From contig DASWHD010000106.1 in the NCBI GenBank assembly GCA_036393335.1, forward strand, positions 1 to 24,082: 24,082 nt of DNA. The letters are read 5' to 3'. The notes under the pieces were generated by a model that saw nothing but the letters and a program-made list of their open reading frames with translations, was not told the origin of the DNA and did no database searches. The translations under genes and the position numbers were made by a program. Each line of letters begins with the position of its first letter. Positions within the stretch are counted from its first letter, which is position 1. Below are positions 1 through 7,492 of the stretch, one piece after another. This DNA is from DASWHD01 sp036393335 (lineage in GTDB: Bacteria > CG2-30-53-67 > CG2-30-70-394).

Positions 1-730
1 CCCGGAGCTCGGCAATGGTGCGCACCGTGGCGGGGACGTTGGCCGGCTCGTTGCGGGTGCCGCGCTCCGGTGCGAGGTACGGAGCATCGGTCTCCGTCAG
101 GAGGCGATCGAGGGGCAGCTCGCGGGCCATCTTCTGGAAGAGCTGGCTCTTGCCCACGTTGGCGGGGATCGAGCAGTAGTAACCTGCGGCACACACGGCG
201 CGCGCCAGGTTGAACTTGCCCCCGAAGCAGTGGAAGTCGACCCGAGTGGCCCCCGCTCGTTGCAGCACGGCGAAGGTTTCTGCCTCGGCCCGGCGCGAGT
301 GGACGACGAGCGGACGAGCGTGGGCCCGGGCGATCTCGATCAGGGCGGTGAAGACCTCTTCCTGGCGCGCCATGTAGTCGAGCACCCAGTGGGCATCGAG
401 GCCGCACTCCCCGATCGCGGCCACCTGATCTGCGTGGGCGTCGATGAACGCCAGCTCCGCTTCGACGTCGACCGGTCGTAGTTGCCACGGCAGCTCGTGG
501 CCGCCGGCGAGGATCTCGTTGGCGATGGCATCCACCGGGTAGATGCCTAGGGCCGGGAGCACCTCCGGGTAGATCGCCGCCATCTCCAGGACCCGGCGGT
601 TGTCGGGGCCATCGGTGCCGTTGGTCACGATGCGCGTCACGCCGGCGGCCCGGGCACGGTTCACGACCTGCGGCAGGTCGGCGGCGAACTTTTCGTGAGT
701 CAGGTGGGTATGGACGTCGACGAACGGCAT
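1..730 (-). CDS. TatD family metal-dependent DNase (3' end outside window)
   Basis: A TatD-family (amidohydrolase-fold) hydrolase; members are metal-dependent 3'-5' exonucleases/DNases or related hydrolases in the cytoplasm. Translated from the ATG at 730 the protein begins MPFVDVHTHL with the HxH metal motif. It continues through GECGLD (metal-ligand Glu), LVVHSR and DFHCFGG (metal-ligand His residues) and TETDAPYLAPERG (catalytic Asp). About 243 codons are present and the frame runs open off the left edge, so only the last few residues are probably missing. No good Shine-Dalgarno sequence precedes the ATG. It begins 13 bp after the DUF2231 gene stop, so the two may be co-transcribed. Family assignment is secure; the exact member (TatD, YcfH or YjjV) is not. 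Confidence 0.9.
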   Translation of the reverse strand, partial: MPFVDVHTHLTHEKFAADLPQVVNRARAAGVTRIVTNGTDGPDNRRVLEMAAIYPEVLPALGIYPVDAIANEILAGGHELPWQLRPVDVEAELAFIDAHADQVAAIGECGLDAHWVLDYMARQEEVFTALIEIARAHARPLVVHSRRAEAETFAVLQRAGATRVDFHCFGGKFNLARAVCAAGYYCSIPANVGKSQLFQKMARELPLDRLLTETDAPYLAPERGTRNEPANVPATVRTIAELR

Positions 731-743
731 GGACGGATTCAGC

Positions 744-1211
744 TTAGATGGAGTCGCTCGCCTGCGGCAGCGGGTGTCCGGTGTTGGTACCGGCACCGTG
801 GTCGTAGACCAACACTCCTCCACGCCGGGCGGTAACACCGAGCAGGGCGCAGGTCCCGAGGCCGATTGCCAGATAGGCGGCAAGGAACAGCCGCTTCGCC
901 GGGCGCAGGCGGACCAGCAAGCGCAGGGCAAGCATCCCGGTTCCGAAGAAGTTCACCAGACCCGCGAATTCATGGTGGGCCTTGAGAGCCGCCTTGGTCG
1001 GCTCTGCCAGGGGCTCGATCGCATGCTCCGCCACCTCGCCGGTAAAGCCGGCAGCGAAGGCACCGGCGATGCCGAGGACGACGAGGATGAAGGTGACGTC
1101 GGCCCATGCCCTGCGAGCCAGGATCAGGAAGAGGCCATCGAGCAGGAAGCCCACCAGGAGTAGAGCGATGGGGAAGTGGACGACGATCGGATGAATCTGA
1201 TGGATGGGCAT
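744..1211 (-). CDS. DUF2231-type membrane protein
   Basis: A 155-residue hydrophobic protein with about four predicted membrane segments. It opens with the motif MPIHQIHPIVVHFPIALLL, typical of DUF2231 proteins (HPxxVHFPIAL), and has a second His-rich stretch (KAHHEFAGL) before the third membrane segment. The histidines and the family's frequent association with haem or redox proteins suggest metal or haem handling in the inner membrane, but the function is unknown. The start at 1211 is fixed by the conserved N-terminus, although no clear ribosome binding site precedes it. The C-terminus is a short soluble tail. tatD follows after 13 bp. Family call is good; function open. Confidence 0.8.
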   Translation of the reverse strand: MPIHQIHPIVVHFPIALLLVGFLLDGLFLILARRAWADVTFILVVLGIAGAFAAGFTGEVAEHAIEPLAEPTKAALKAHHEFAGLVNFFGTGMLALRLLVRLRPAKRLFLAAYLAIGLGTCALLGVTARRGGVLVYDHGAGTNTGHPLPQASDSI

Positions 1212-1352
1212 GTTGCAGCGGTTAGCTTTCAGCGCTCAGCTTGTGGAATTCCCTGGGGGTTGTGGTCAACTTCGCGTGAACTGGTGCGCCGATGCCAACC
1301 GAGCGCTGGATCCGGGGACGTGCGCGGATAGCTGTCCGCTGAACACCGACAG

Positions 1353-1605
1353 CTAGATGCTCTCCCCCGTCTTCTCCCGGTCCTTGAGGAAGGCCGCGAG
1401 CCCCTGGTCCGTCAGGGGCTAGGCATTGAATGACGTTGAAGGGGATGGTGGCCATGTTCGCGCCAACCAGCGCGGCGGCGTGGACGTGCTCCGGGTGGCG
1501 GATGCTGGCGACCAGGGAGGGATTGGTGGTCACGCCGTCGAGCATCCCCATCGCCTGGGCCTCGCGAATCTCGGCGAGGTCCGCGGTATCGACGAAGAAC
1601 TTCAT
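1353..1605 (-). pseudogene. Remnant of TalC/FSA-type transaldolase (internal deletion plus frameshift)
   Basis: The 5' end encodes MKFFVDTADLAEIREAQAMG and GVTTNPSLVA, the N-terminus of the small (about 215-residue) transaldolase/fructose-6-phosphate aldolase family, with a good ribosome binding site (GAGGAG, 5 bp before the ATG). Directly after LVA the frame reads SIRHPEHVHAAALVGANMA and TIPFNVIQ, which belongs near residue 170 in intact relatives. About 130 residues carrying the Schiff-base lysine are therefore missing. Shortly afterwards the frame shifts by one: the other frame gives PLTDQGLAAFLKDREKTGES followed by Ile and a stop at 1353-1355, the normal family C-terminus. The product cannot be an active transaldolase. 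The original open frame runs on to 1222 as nonsense. Gene death looks fairly recent because both ends are still well preserved. Confidence 0.88.
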
Positions 1606-1674
1606 GGGTGCTCCTCTGCGGGGGAACTTGGCAGCCCACGATAAGCGCCGCGACCAGCGTAGCAAGTGTCATAG

Positions 1675-1705
1675 AAAAAGGCGCCGTCCTACCGGGGACG
1701 GCGCC
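1675..1705 (-). terminator. Rho-independent terminator of the PEP-CTERM gene
   Basis: A perfect 10-bp stem (GGCGCCGTCC at 1680-1689 with GGACGGCGCC at 1696-1705) and a 6-nt loop are followed on the minus strand by TTTTTC. It lies about 115 bp beyond the PEP-CTERM stop codon and just upstream of the transaldolase remnant, so it insulates the two. Confidence 0.85.
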
Positions 1706-1820
1706 GGAACGCGCGGGTTGTCCGCGGTCACGCCCGCTTGTGACGGCGTGCCGCCAGGAGGGCCATGGCGGCGGTCGCGACGTTGCGGCCGCGATGGAGA
1801 CTCAAGGGTGTCTTGCACCA

Positions 1821-2495
1821 CTACCTTGGTGCGGTACCCCTCCGCAGATGAAGGACCGATAGACCCAGCAAGCCGAGGGTCATGAGCGCCCAGGTCGCGG
1901 GCTCGGGGATGGACGGGGCAACCGGCGGGGCAGGACCGGCAATGGCTTCCAGTCTGCCGTTGACGTGCCCGATGAAGTCGCCCTGGAAGATCCCGGGCCG
2001 GAAGGGCGTCGAGAGATCGAGATGCAGCTCCAACAGGCCGGCAGGGTTCGTGAACATCGCCATGAGAGAACCGGCCGTCGGCGTAAGCTGGCCGGTGAGG
2101 GTGGCGGAGTCGCGGCCATTGACCCCCACGGCGCTCAGCGATTGCAGCTCGCCAGCCAGGAGCAACGTGTCGTCCCCACCGGTCACCACGACGTCGGGTA
2201 CCCCGGGAGCGGTGGCAAAGATGGCTGTGGTGATGCCGCCCTGGGTGGTTGTGTTGTCGAAGACGACCGCCAGATGAAACTGGCTGCCGGCCACCACGGG
2301 CGCAGGCGCTAAGCCCGTCGCTGCCGTGAGCACTCCGTCTACCTGGATTTGGTCGGTCGCGGCACTGAAGCCCATGACGCCATCCAAAAACAGGGTGGAC
2401 ACGGCCTGCGCCGGTGCCGCCATGCACAGCAGCACAGCGGTGCCGAGAAGGAGGGACCGGCTTGGGTGGGTGCGGGTGATGAGGGTCGGGCGCAT
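1821..2495 (-). CDS. PEP-CTERM sorting domain protein
   Basis: A 224-residue secreted protein. It has an N-terminal signal peptide (basic RTHPSR, then hydrophobic LLLGTAVLLCMAAPAQA, cleavage probably after AQA near residue 31). The central domain is low in charge and rich in Gly, Thr, Val and Leu, and I do not recognise it. The C-terminal sorting tag is IPEPATWALMTLGLLGLSVL followed by HLRRG. PEP-CTERM tags are processed at the inner membrane by exosortase, usually in organisms that make extracellular polysaccharide or biofilm; no exosortase is encoded in this window. The ATG at 2495 is chosen over upstream codons because it begins a standard signal peptide. The gene stands alone, with a strong terminator downstream and an AT-rich, repeat-bearing leader upstream. 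The frame stays open after the stop for about 30 codons ending in RRHKRA, probably by chance. Confidence 0.9.
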   Translation of the reverse strand: MRPTLITRTHPSRSLLLGTAVLLCMAAPAQAVSTLFLDGVMGFSAATDQIQVDGVLTAATGLAPAPVVAGSQFHLAVVFDNTTTQGGITTAIFATAPGVPDVVVTGGDDTLLLAGELQSLSAVGVNGRDSATLTGQLTPTAGSLMAMFTNPAGLLELHLDLSTPFRPGIFQGDFIGHVNGRLEAIAGPAPPVAPSIPEPATWALMTLGLLGLSVLHLRRGTAPR

Positions 2496-2511
2496 GGGGG
2501 TCTCGCGATGG

Positions 2512-2532
2512 TCGTTGGTGGTTTTCCACCAA
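2512..2532 (-). promoter_or_regulatory. Inverted repeat A (TTGGTGG-TTTT-CCACCAA) just upstream of the PEP-CTERM start
   Basis: An 18-bp palindrome at 2515-2532 lies about 20 bp before the PEP-CTERM start codon. The 21-mer at 2512-2532 matches 2722-2742 at 20 of 21 positions. It could be an operator, or an mRNA hairpin affecting translation. Protein binding is inferred from symmetry and repetition only. Confidence 0.5.
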
Positions 2533-2588
2533 GGCGTAAGCAAAACTGATGCCATGGCTTATGTATTTCATCTAACAAATTGTCAAAT

Positions 2589-2601
2589 ATGGTTTTTCCA
2601 T
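2589..2601. repeat. Small palindrome ATGG-TTTTT-CCAT
   Basis: A 4-bp-stem palindrome with the same GG-T5-CC core as the two larger inverted repeats at 2515-2532 and 2718-2749, in the middle of the AT-rich patch. It is short enough to be chance, but its core resemblance makes it a possible third, degenerate copy. Confidence 0.3.
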
Positions 2602-2691
2602 GTTCATTTTTGCCTCTTATTCCGCCCAATTTTGCGTGCGGTGAGTCGCAATTCGCAACGGGTGCGGCGTCGCGCCCCGCACTCGTGAACA

Positions 2692-2709
2692 TTGCAAGGG
2701 ATGTGGCAG
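2692..2709 (-). promoter_or_regulatory. Sigma-54-like -24/-12 element upstream of the PEP-CTERM gene
   Basis: On the minus strand the sequence reads CTGCCACATCCCTTGCAA. Against the RpoN consensus TGGCACGNNNNTTGCA it differs at the second G of the -24 GG pair and at the G after CAC. Spacing between the -24 and -12 blocks is exactly right. It would start a transcript near 2681, with a leader of about 185 nt. The imperfect GG is a real weakness. PEP-CTERM genes are RpoN-dependent in some bacteria, which adds mild support. Confidence 0.35.
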
Positions 2710-2717
2710 AATGCACT

Positions 2718-2754
2718 GAATTCGTTGGTGTTTTTCCACCAATGAATTCTTTTT
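2718..2754 (+). promoter_or_regulatory. Inverted repeat B: GAATTC-flanked hairpin with T-tract
   Basis: A 32-bp near-palindrome (2718-2749): a 13-bp stem GAATTCGTTGGTG / CACCAATGAATTC with one G-T pair and a T-rich loop. On the plus strand it is followed by five T, so it has terminator form, but no plus-strand gene precedes it. It lies 210 bp upstream of inverted repeat A and shares its core, so an operator or activator-binding site for the PEP-CTERM promoter is at least as likely. Confidence 0.5.
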
Positions 2755-2803
2755 GGGGTGTCTCGTTCTGCGACGCGCTCGGGGGAGGCACAGGTCCTCA
2801 CCG

Positions 2804-4054
2804 CTACTCGTACCGCAATGCCTCCACCGGATCGAAACGGGCGGCCTGCCAGGAGGGAAAGAGGGTGGCAAGGAAGGAGAGGGCGATGGCCGCGGCGGTG
2901 ACCAGGGCGAAGTCGCTCCACCGGATCTCCACCGGCAGGGTGGTGAAGTAGTAGACGTCGCCCGGCAGCTCGATGAAGTGCCAGTGCTTGAGGACCATGC
3001 AGATCGCCACGCCGATGAGCAGTCCCAGGATCGTGCCGGACACGCCGATCACGATTCCCTGCCACAGGAAAATGCGGCGCACGAAGCGGCGCGTCGCCCC
3101 CATCGATTGGAGGATGGCGATCTCCCGTCCCTTTTCCATCACCGTCATGATCAGGCCGGAGACGATGTTGAAGGCGGCGACCAGGACGATCAGCGTGAGA
3201 ATGACGAACATCGTGATCTTCTCCAGCTTCAGGGCGGAGAAGAGATTGCGATTCATGTCGATCCAGTCCCGCGCCCAGTAGGGAAAACCGAGGCGGCGCT
3301 GCAGCTCGGCGGCGGTCTCCGAGGCGTGGAAGAAGTCCGCCGTCTTCACCGTGATGCCGGTGACCGCCGTGCCCATTCCGAGGAACTCCTGGGCGGACGC
3401 CACGGAGACGTAGGCGAGGCTGTTGTCGTATTCGTACATCCCGGTTGCGAAGATCCCCACCACACGGAAGACGCGGATCTTCGGGATCATTCCCCCCATC
3501 GGCGAGGGCTCGCCCACGGGCGAGACGACCGAGACGTCATCCTGGAGATAGACGCCGAGGGTGCGGGCCAGCTCCCTGCCCAGGAGGATGCCGGGCCGGA
3601 GCTGATCCTCGTCCACCACGGCCGGCCGGTCGGCGAGGGCGTCGACCGATCCCTCCACCATCTCGTCCGGGAGGGCGGCAACCCTGGCGATCCGTCGTGG
3701 GTCGATGCCGTTGAACATGACCCCCGACACCCCGCGTGGCGTGGTGAGCATGACCTGGCTGAGGATGAATGGCGAGGCGCCGATCACGCCGGGGGCGCCT
3801 TCCACGGCCGCGAGGATCTTCGCAGTGTCGGTGATGCCGTCGGGGTCGTGCGAGAGCACCACCACGTGGGCGTTGGTGGAGAGGATCTTGTCCCGCAGGT
3901 CCTCTTCAAAGCCGGTCATCACCGCAATGACCGTCAGCAGTGCCGCCACCCCGAGGGCGATGCCGCCCACGGAGATCCAGGTGATCAGCGAGATGAACCG
4001 GCTCTTGCGCCGCGATCGCAGGTAGCGCAGGGCGATGAACAGGTCGGGGGACAT
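2804..4054 (-). CDS. lolC: LolC/LolE-type lipoprotein-releasing ABC transporter permease
   Basis: A 416-residue inner-membrane permease of the LolCDE complex, which extracts outer-membrane lipoproteins and hands them to LolA. The N-terminus DLFIALRYLRSRRKSRFISL is family-typical. The first membrane helix lies at about residues 23-45, followed by a large MacB-like periplasmic domain (about 50-260). Three C-terminal FtsX-type helices include FNIVSGLIMTVMEKGREIAI, the coupling region (LQSMGATRRFVRRIF) and ALRYE at the end. Length is normal for the family. lysS lies upstream on the same strand. The ATPase gene lolD, usually immediately downstream, is absent, and the next gene is the unrelated PEP-CTERM gene. 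No Shine-Dalgarno sequence precedes the ATG because an inverted-repeat element abuts it. The conserved N-terminus still supports this start. Confidence 0.93.
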   Translation of the reverse strand: MSPDLFIALRYLRSRRKSRFISLITWISVGGIALGVAALLTVIAVMTGFEEDLRDKILSTNAHVVVLSHDPDGITDTAKILAAVEGAPGVIGASPFILSQVMLTTPRGVSGVMFNGIDPRRIARVAALPDEMVEGSVDALADRPAVVDEDQLRPGILLGRELARTLGVYLQDDVSVVSPVGEPSPMGGMIPKIRVFRVVGIFATGMYEYDNSLAYVSVASAQEFLGMGTAVTGITVKTADFFHASETAAELQRRLGFPYWARDWIDMNRNLFSALKLEKITMFVILTLIVLVAAFNIVSGLIMTVMEKGREIAILQSMGATRRFVRRIFLWQGIVIGVSGTILGLLIGVAICMVLKHWHFIELPGDVYYFTTLPVEIRWSDFALVTAAAIALSFLATLFPSWQAARFDPVEALRYE

Positions 4055-4214
4055 AGGAAGTAGACAGTAGAGAGTAGACAGTAGGTAGGGAAAGGGCGGC
4101 GCCGGTGTGACCGGGCTCGATCGGGAAGACGTGGCCGGACGATGTCACCGGGGGCGGCTGCCTCCGCCGAGATTCGCGTCTCCCAGTCTACTGTCTACTA
4201 CCTACTGTCTACTT
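4055..4214. repeat. Inverted-repeat element built from AGTAGACAGTAG units
   Basis: The 12-mer AGTAGACAGTAG occurs twice in direct orientation (4059-4070 and 4073-4084) and twice as its complement (4188-4199 and 4202-4213), in both arms at a 14-bp step. The arms enclose about 100 bp of ordinary GC-rich sequence. The left arm ends directly at the lolC ATG and fills the whole 217-bp lysS-lolC gap together with its surroundings. It has no coding capacity. It looks like a dispersed intergenic palindromic element, but a second copy would have to be sought elsewhere in the genome. Confidence 0.8.
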
Positions 4215-4271
4215 GTCGGACCTGTAGGGGGCAGTCGGTGCGATCGCCCGTGGTCGGTGTGGCGTCACGGC

Positions 4272-5753
4272 TCAGGACACCTTCGGCTTCATCTGGGGAA
4301 ACAGCACCACCTCGCGGATGGAGGTGGCGCCGGTGAGGAGCATGACCAGGCGGTCGATGCCGATGCCGCACCCCGCCGTGGGCGGCAGGCCGTACTCCAG
4401 GGCGAGGAGGTAATCCTCGTCGAGGGGATGGGCCTCGTCGTCGCCGGCGGCGCGCTCGGCGAGCTGCTCCTCGAAGCGGGCGCGCTGGTCTTCGGGGTCG
4501 TTCAGCTCAGTGAAGGCATTGGCGATCTCACGGCAGCCGACGAACAGCTCGAAGCGTTGCACCAGGTGCGGCGCGTCTGCCTTGCGCTTGGCCAGGGGAG
4601 AGACCTCCACGGGAAAGTCGATCACGAAGGTCGGTTGTACCAGGTGCGGCTCGGCCACCGTCTCGAAGATCTTGGTCAGGATCTTGCCGTGTGGGTCGGC
4701 AGGGGAGGGCGTGAAGCCCATCTCCTTCACCCGCTCACGGGCAAACGCCGCGTCTGCCAGCAGACGCTCGCCGTCCGCGGCGTATCGGCGTATACCCTCG
4801 GTGAAGGTGAGCCGCGGCCACGGCGGGTTGAGATCGATCTCTTGGTCGTGCCAGCGTAGGTGCAGGTCGCCGCAATGGACCTGTGCCAGCTCCACGATCA
4901 GCTCTTCCACCAGGGCCATGAGGTCCTCGTAGGTGGCGTACGCCTGGTAGAACTCGACCATGGTGAACTCTGGGTTGTGATCGAGGTCGATCCCCTCGTT
5001 GCGGAAGTTGCGATTGATCTCGAAGACCCGCTCGAAGCCGCCGACGACGAGCCGTTTGAGGTAGAGCTCGGGCGCGATGCGCAGGTACAGGTCGATGCCC
5101 AGGGCGTTATGGCGGGTGACAAAGGGCCTGGCCGTCGCCCCCCCTGCGAGGGCCTGCATCATCGGGGTCTCGACCTCCAGATAGTCGCGCTGGGTGAGAA
5201 AACGGCGCACGCCGTCGACGATCGCGGAACGCTTGCGGAAGATGTCGCGGGCCTCGGGATTGACGATCAGATCGAGATACCGCTGGCGGAAACGGGTTTC
5301 CACGTCGGTGAGCCCGTGCCACTTCTCGGGCAAAGGACGCAGGGACTTCGTCAACAGGGTGAGGTTCTCGGCGCGCACGGTAAGCTCGCCCGTGCGGGTG
5401 AAGAACAGCGTGCCGCGCACGCCGATGATGTCCCCGAGGTCGAGCTTCTTGGCCACCGCATACGCTTCACCCAGGACCTCGCGGCTGAGGAGGACTTGCA
5501 GCCGGCCGGTGGCGTCTTGCAAATGCACGAACGCGGTCTTGCCGAAGCTCCGCAGGGCGATGATCCGCCCGGCGATCGTCACGCCCACCGGATCGCGGTC
5601 GAGGATCTCTGGAGCTGTGTCCGTGTGGGCGTCGAGGATCGCGGTGGTGGTGTGGGTAGGATAAAAGCCCTGGGCATACGGCTCGATCGACGCCGCGCGC
5701 AGGGCGTCGACCTTGGCGCGTCGGGCGCGAACCTGGTCGTTCTCCTGGGCCAT
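4272..5753 (-). CDS. lysS: Lysyl-tRNA synthetase, class II
   Basis: A 493-residue cytoplasmic enzyme that charges tRNA-Lys with lysine using ATP. The N-terminal OB-fold anticodon-binding domain covers about residues 55-150 (VTIAGRIIALRSFGKTAFVH, LQVLLSRE). The class II catalytic core follows, with motif 1 (RDYLEVETPMM), motif 2 (NFRNEGIDLDHNPEFTMVEF) and motif 3 (GCGIGIDRLVMLLTGATSIR) near residues 185, 255 and 465. Length matches bacterial LysS. The start at 5753 gives MAQENDQVRARRAKVDALR, a normal N-terminus. lolC follows after a 217-bp gap. The divergent neighbour is the GlrR-like regulator. This is a confident housekeeping assignment. Confidence 0.97.
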   Translation of the reverse strand: MAQENDQVRARRAKVDALRAASIEPYAQGFYPTHTTTAILDAHTDTAPEILDRDPVGVTIAGRIIALRSFGKTAFVHLQDATGRLQVLLSREVLGEAYAVAKKLDLGDIIGVRGTLFFTRTGELTVRAENLTLLTKSLRPLPEKWHGLTDVETRFRQRYLDLIVNPEARDIFRKRSAIVDGVRRFLTQRDYLEVETPMMQALAGGATARPFVTRHNALGIDLYLRIAPELYLKRLVVGGFERVFEINRNFRNEGIDLDHNPEFTMVEFYQAYATYEDLMALVEELIVELAQVHCGDLHLRWHDQEIDLNPPWPRLTFTEGIRRYAADGERLLADAAFARERVKEMGFTPSPADPHGKILTKIFETVAEPHLVQPTFVIDFPVEVSPLAKRKADAPHLVQRFELFVGCREIANAFTELNDPEDQRARFEEQLAERAAGDDEAHPLDEDYLLALEYGLPPTAGCGIGIDRLVMLLTGATSIREVVLFPQMKPKVS

Positions 5754-6076
5754 GGGATGGGACTCGCAAGCCTGTCGATGATGGACGAAACGGCGGCCAG
5801 TCTAGCCCGCCGAGGCCACCTTGTAACCCACGGCCCAGGAGGGAGTCGGCATCCTGGCAGTGGCTCGGCCATCCCGGGCCCGGCGCCCTTCGTGCGGGGT
5901 GACCGAGGACACCGGCGCGCGGACACGCGGCCGGAATGACCGACACCTGTCCTGTGTTTACCTCCAGTTCGGCACGCGGTGACCGAAAAGGGAGACAACG
6001 ATGGGTATTCACGGTCCCGATCGCTGGCGGGAGCACCACCGTCGCCGTCCATCCGGACCGAACTGGGGGTGGTGGT
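5754..6076. other. Divergent intergenic region between lysS and the response regulator
   Basis: This 323-bp gap must carry the promoters of both flanking genes. The plus-strand frame is open from 5936 into the regulator, but the extra 47 codons look non-coding. I see short GGTGACCGA repeats (near 5898 and 5980) but no convincing promoter, terminator or RNA gene. Confidence 0.4.
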
Positions 6077-7453
6077 ATGTCCGAGACACGGATCTTGATC
6101 GTCGACGATGACGCGCAGTTCGCCGAGCTACTCGACATGCGCCTGAAGTTCCACGGCTACCAGACGGCACAAGCGCGGGACCTGGTATCCGCCACGCACC
6201 AGTTGGAAAACAGACCGGCCGACCTCGTCCTGTGCGATCTCTGTCTCGGTCGCGAGAACGGGCTCGATTTACTCCCCATCGCCCATGGCCTGCGTCCCCA
6301 TCTGCCGGTGCTGTATCTCACGGCGCACGGTTCGATCGAGACCGCGGTGGAGGCGATGCGTCTCGGCGCCAGCGGTTTCGTCACCAAGGATTTTGAAGAC
6401 GAAGAGCTGCGCACGGAGATCGAGAAGGCCCTCCAGCAGGCGGCTCTTCGGGAACGGGTCGAGCGACTGGAGGGACTGGTCGGTGAACGGTTCGCGTTCG
6501 AGAATATCGTCGGCAGCAGCTCCGGCATGCGCAGCGTGTTGCAGCAGGTGCAGCGGGTGGCGCGGACCAATTCCACTGTCTTGATCACCGGCGAGAGCGG
6601 TACGGGCAAGGAGCTCATCGTGCGCGCCCTGCATACCCACAGCCCGCGGAAGGAGCGTCCGTTCGTCGCGGTCAACTGCGGCGCGCTGCCGGAGAGCCTC
6701 CTGGAAAACGAGCTGTTCGGCCACGTCAAGGGTGCCTTCACCGGGGCCGCCGACAGCAAGTTCGGCCTGCTCTCGGTGGCGAACGGCGGCACCGTGTTCC
6801 TCGACGAGGTAGGCGAGATCCCCCTCACCACCCAGGTGAAGCTGTTGCGGGTCTTGCAGGAACGGGAGTTCACCCCCCTCGGATCGACCGAGCCCCTGAA
6901 AGTCGACATTCGCATCGTCTCGGCAACCAACCGCGACCTGAAGGAGGAGGTGAAGGCGGGCCGCTTTCGCTCCGACCTCTTCTACCGCCTCGGGGTCATC
7001 CCAATCCACCTCCCGCCGCTGCGCGAGCGACGCGAGGACATTCCTCCCTTGGTGAACCACTTCGTCAAGACCTACAACCGCCTGATGGACGGCCACATCA
7101 CCGGGGTCCACGTCGACGCCATGCGCGCGCTGGTGCGCTACAACTGGCCCGGGAATGTCCGCGAGCTCGAGAACGTGATCGAACGGGCCATGGTGATGGT
7201 GGAGGGGGAGACGGTGCAGGTTCAGGACCTGCTGTTCGACACCCAGCTCAATGAGAACCCGGCGCGCAGCACGGCCGCGGAGATCTTGCGCTATGCCGAG
7301 GCGAAGGCGATGTTCGAGCGCGATTTCCTCTGCAACCTCCTCGCTGTCACCCGCGGCAACGTCAGCGAGGCCGCCCGTGTTTCGGGTCGGATCCGCAGCG
7401 ACCTATATGCCATGATGAATCGGCACGGGATCAACCGTGCGCAATTCATCTAA
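6077..7453 (+). CDS. GlrR-like sigma-54-dependent response regulator
   Basis: A 458-residue NtrC-class activator. The receiver domain (about 1-115) has acidic residues D10-D12, phospho-acceptor D54 (LVLCDLCLG), T82 and K104 (VTKDF). The AAA+ domain (about 140-375) has Walker A GESGTGKE (172-179), the sigma-54 contact loop GAFTGA (219-224), Walker B GGTVFLDEVGE and the R-finger region FRSDLFYRL. The C-terminal Fis-type HTH (about 410-450) reads GNVSEAARVSGRIRSDLYAM. This end closely resembles enterobacterial GlrR rather than the PEP-CTERM regulator PrsR. The ATG at 6077 is chosen because MSETRILIVDDD is the standard receiver start and a GGGGGTGGTGG stretch precedes it. No histidine kinase lies beside it, so it is an orphan here. 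Targets are unknown. Confidence 0.93.
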   Translation: MSETRILIVDDDAQFAELLDMRLKFHGYQTAQARDLVSATHQLENRPADLVLCDLCLGRENGLDLLPIAHGLRPHLPVLYLTAHGSIETAVEAMRLGASGFVTKDFEDEELRTEIEKALQQAALRERVERLEGLVGERFAFENIVGSSSGMRSVLQQVQRVARTNSTVLITGESGTGKELIVRALHTHSPRKERPFVAVNCGALPESLLENELFGHVKGAFTGAADSKFGLLSVANGGTVFLDEVGEIPLTTQVKLLRVLQEREFTPLGSTEPLKVDIRIVSATNRDLKEEVKAGRFRSDLFYRLGVIPIHLPPLRERREDIPPLVNHFVKTYNRLMDGHITGVHVDAMRALVRYNWPGNVRELENVIERAMVMVEGETVQVQDLLFDTQLNENPARSTAAEILRYAEAKAMFERDFLCNLLAVTRGNVSEAARVSGRIRSDLYAMMNRHGINRAQFI

Positions 7454-7492
7454 CCCGCCCCGGGGGTTGAGCCGGGGACGGTAGGCCGCAGG

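Noticed and set aside
1330..1357. AGCTGTC/GACAGCT inverted repeat just after the transaldolase remnant
   Set aside because: A 7-bp stem without a T-tract, explainable by chance; not strong enough to call a terminator.
1728..1820. In-frame continuation after the PEP-CTERM stop, ending in LLAARRHKRA, resembling a second sorting-signal tail
   Set aside because: The upstream PEP motif and RR end are already complete, and the stretch lacks a PEP motif and a full hydrophobic helix, so chance is the simpler explanation.
2718..2754. Hairpin with T-tract as a terminator for lolC
   Set aside because: The T-tract follows the hairpin only on the plus strand, whereas lolC is on the minus strand. It is reported as a possible operator instead.
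2753..4063. 436-codon plus-strand open frame opposite lolC
   Set aside because: Same reason: antisense to a gene with clear LolC motifs, with compositionally odd Gly/Asp/His/Arg-rich translation.
5936..6076. 47-codon N-terminal extension of the response regulator
   Set aside because: No homology, no ribosome binding site at 5936, and the receiver domain starts normally at 6077.
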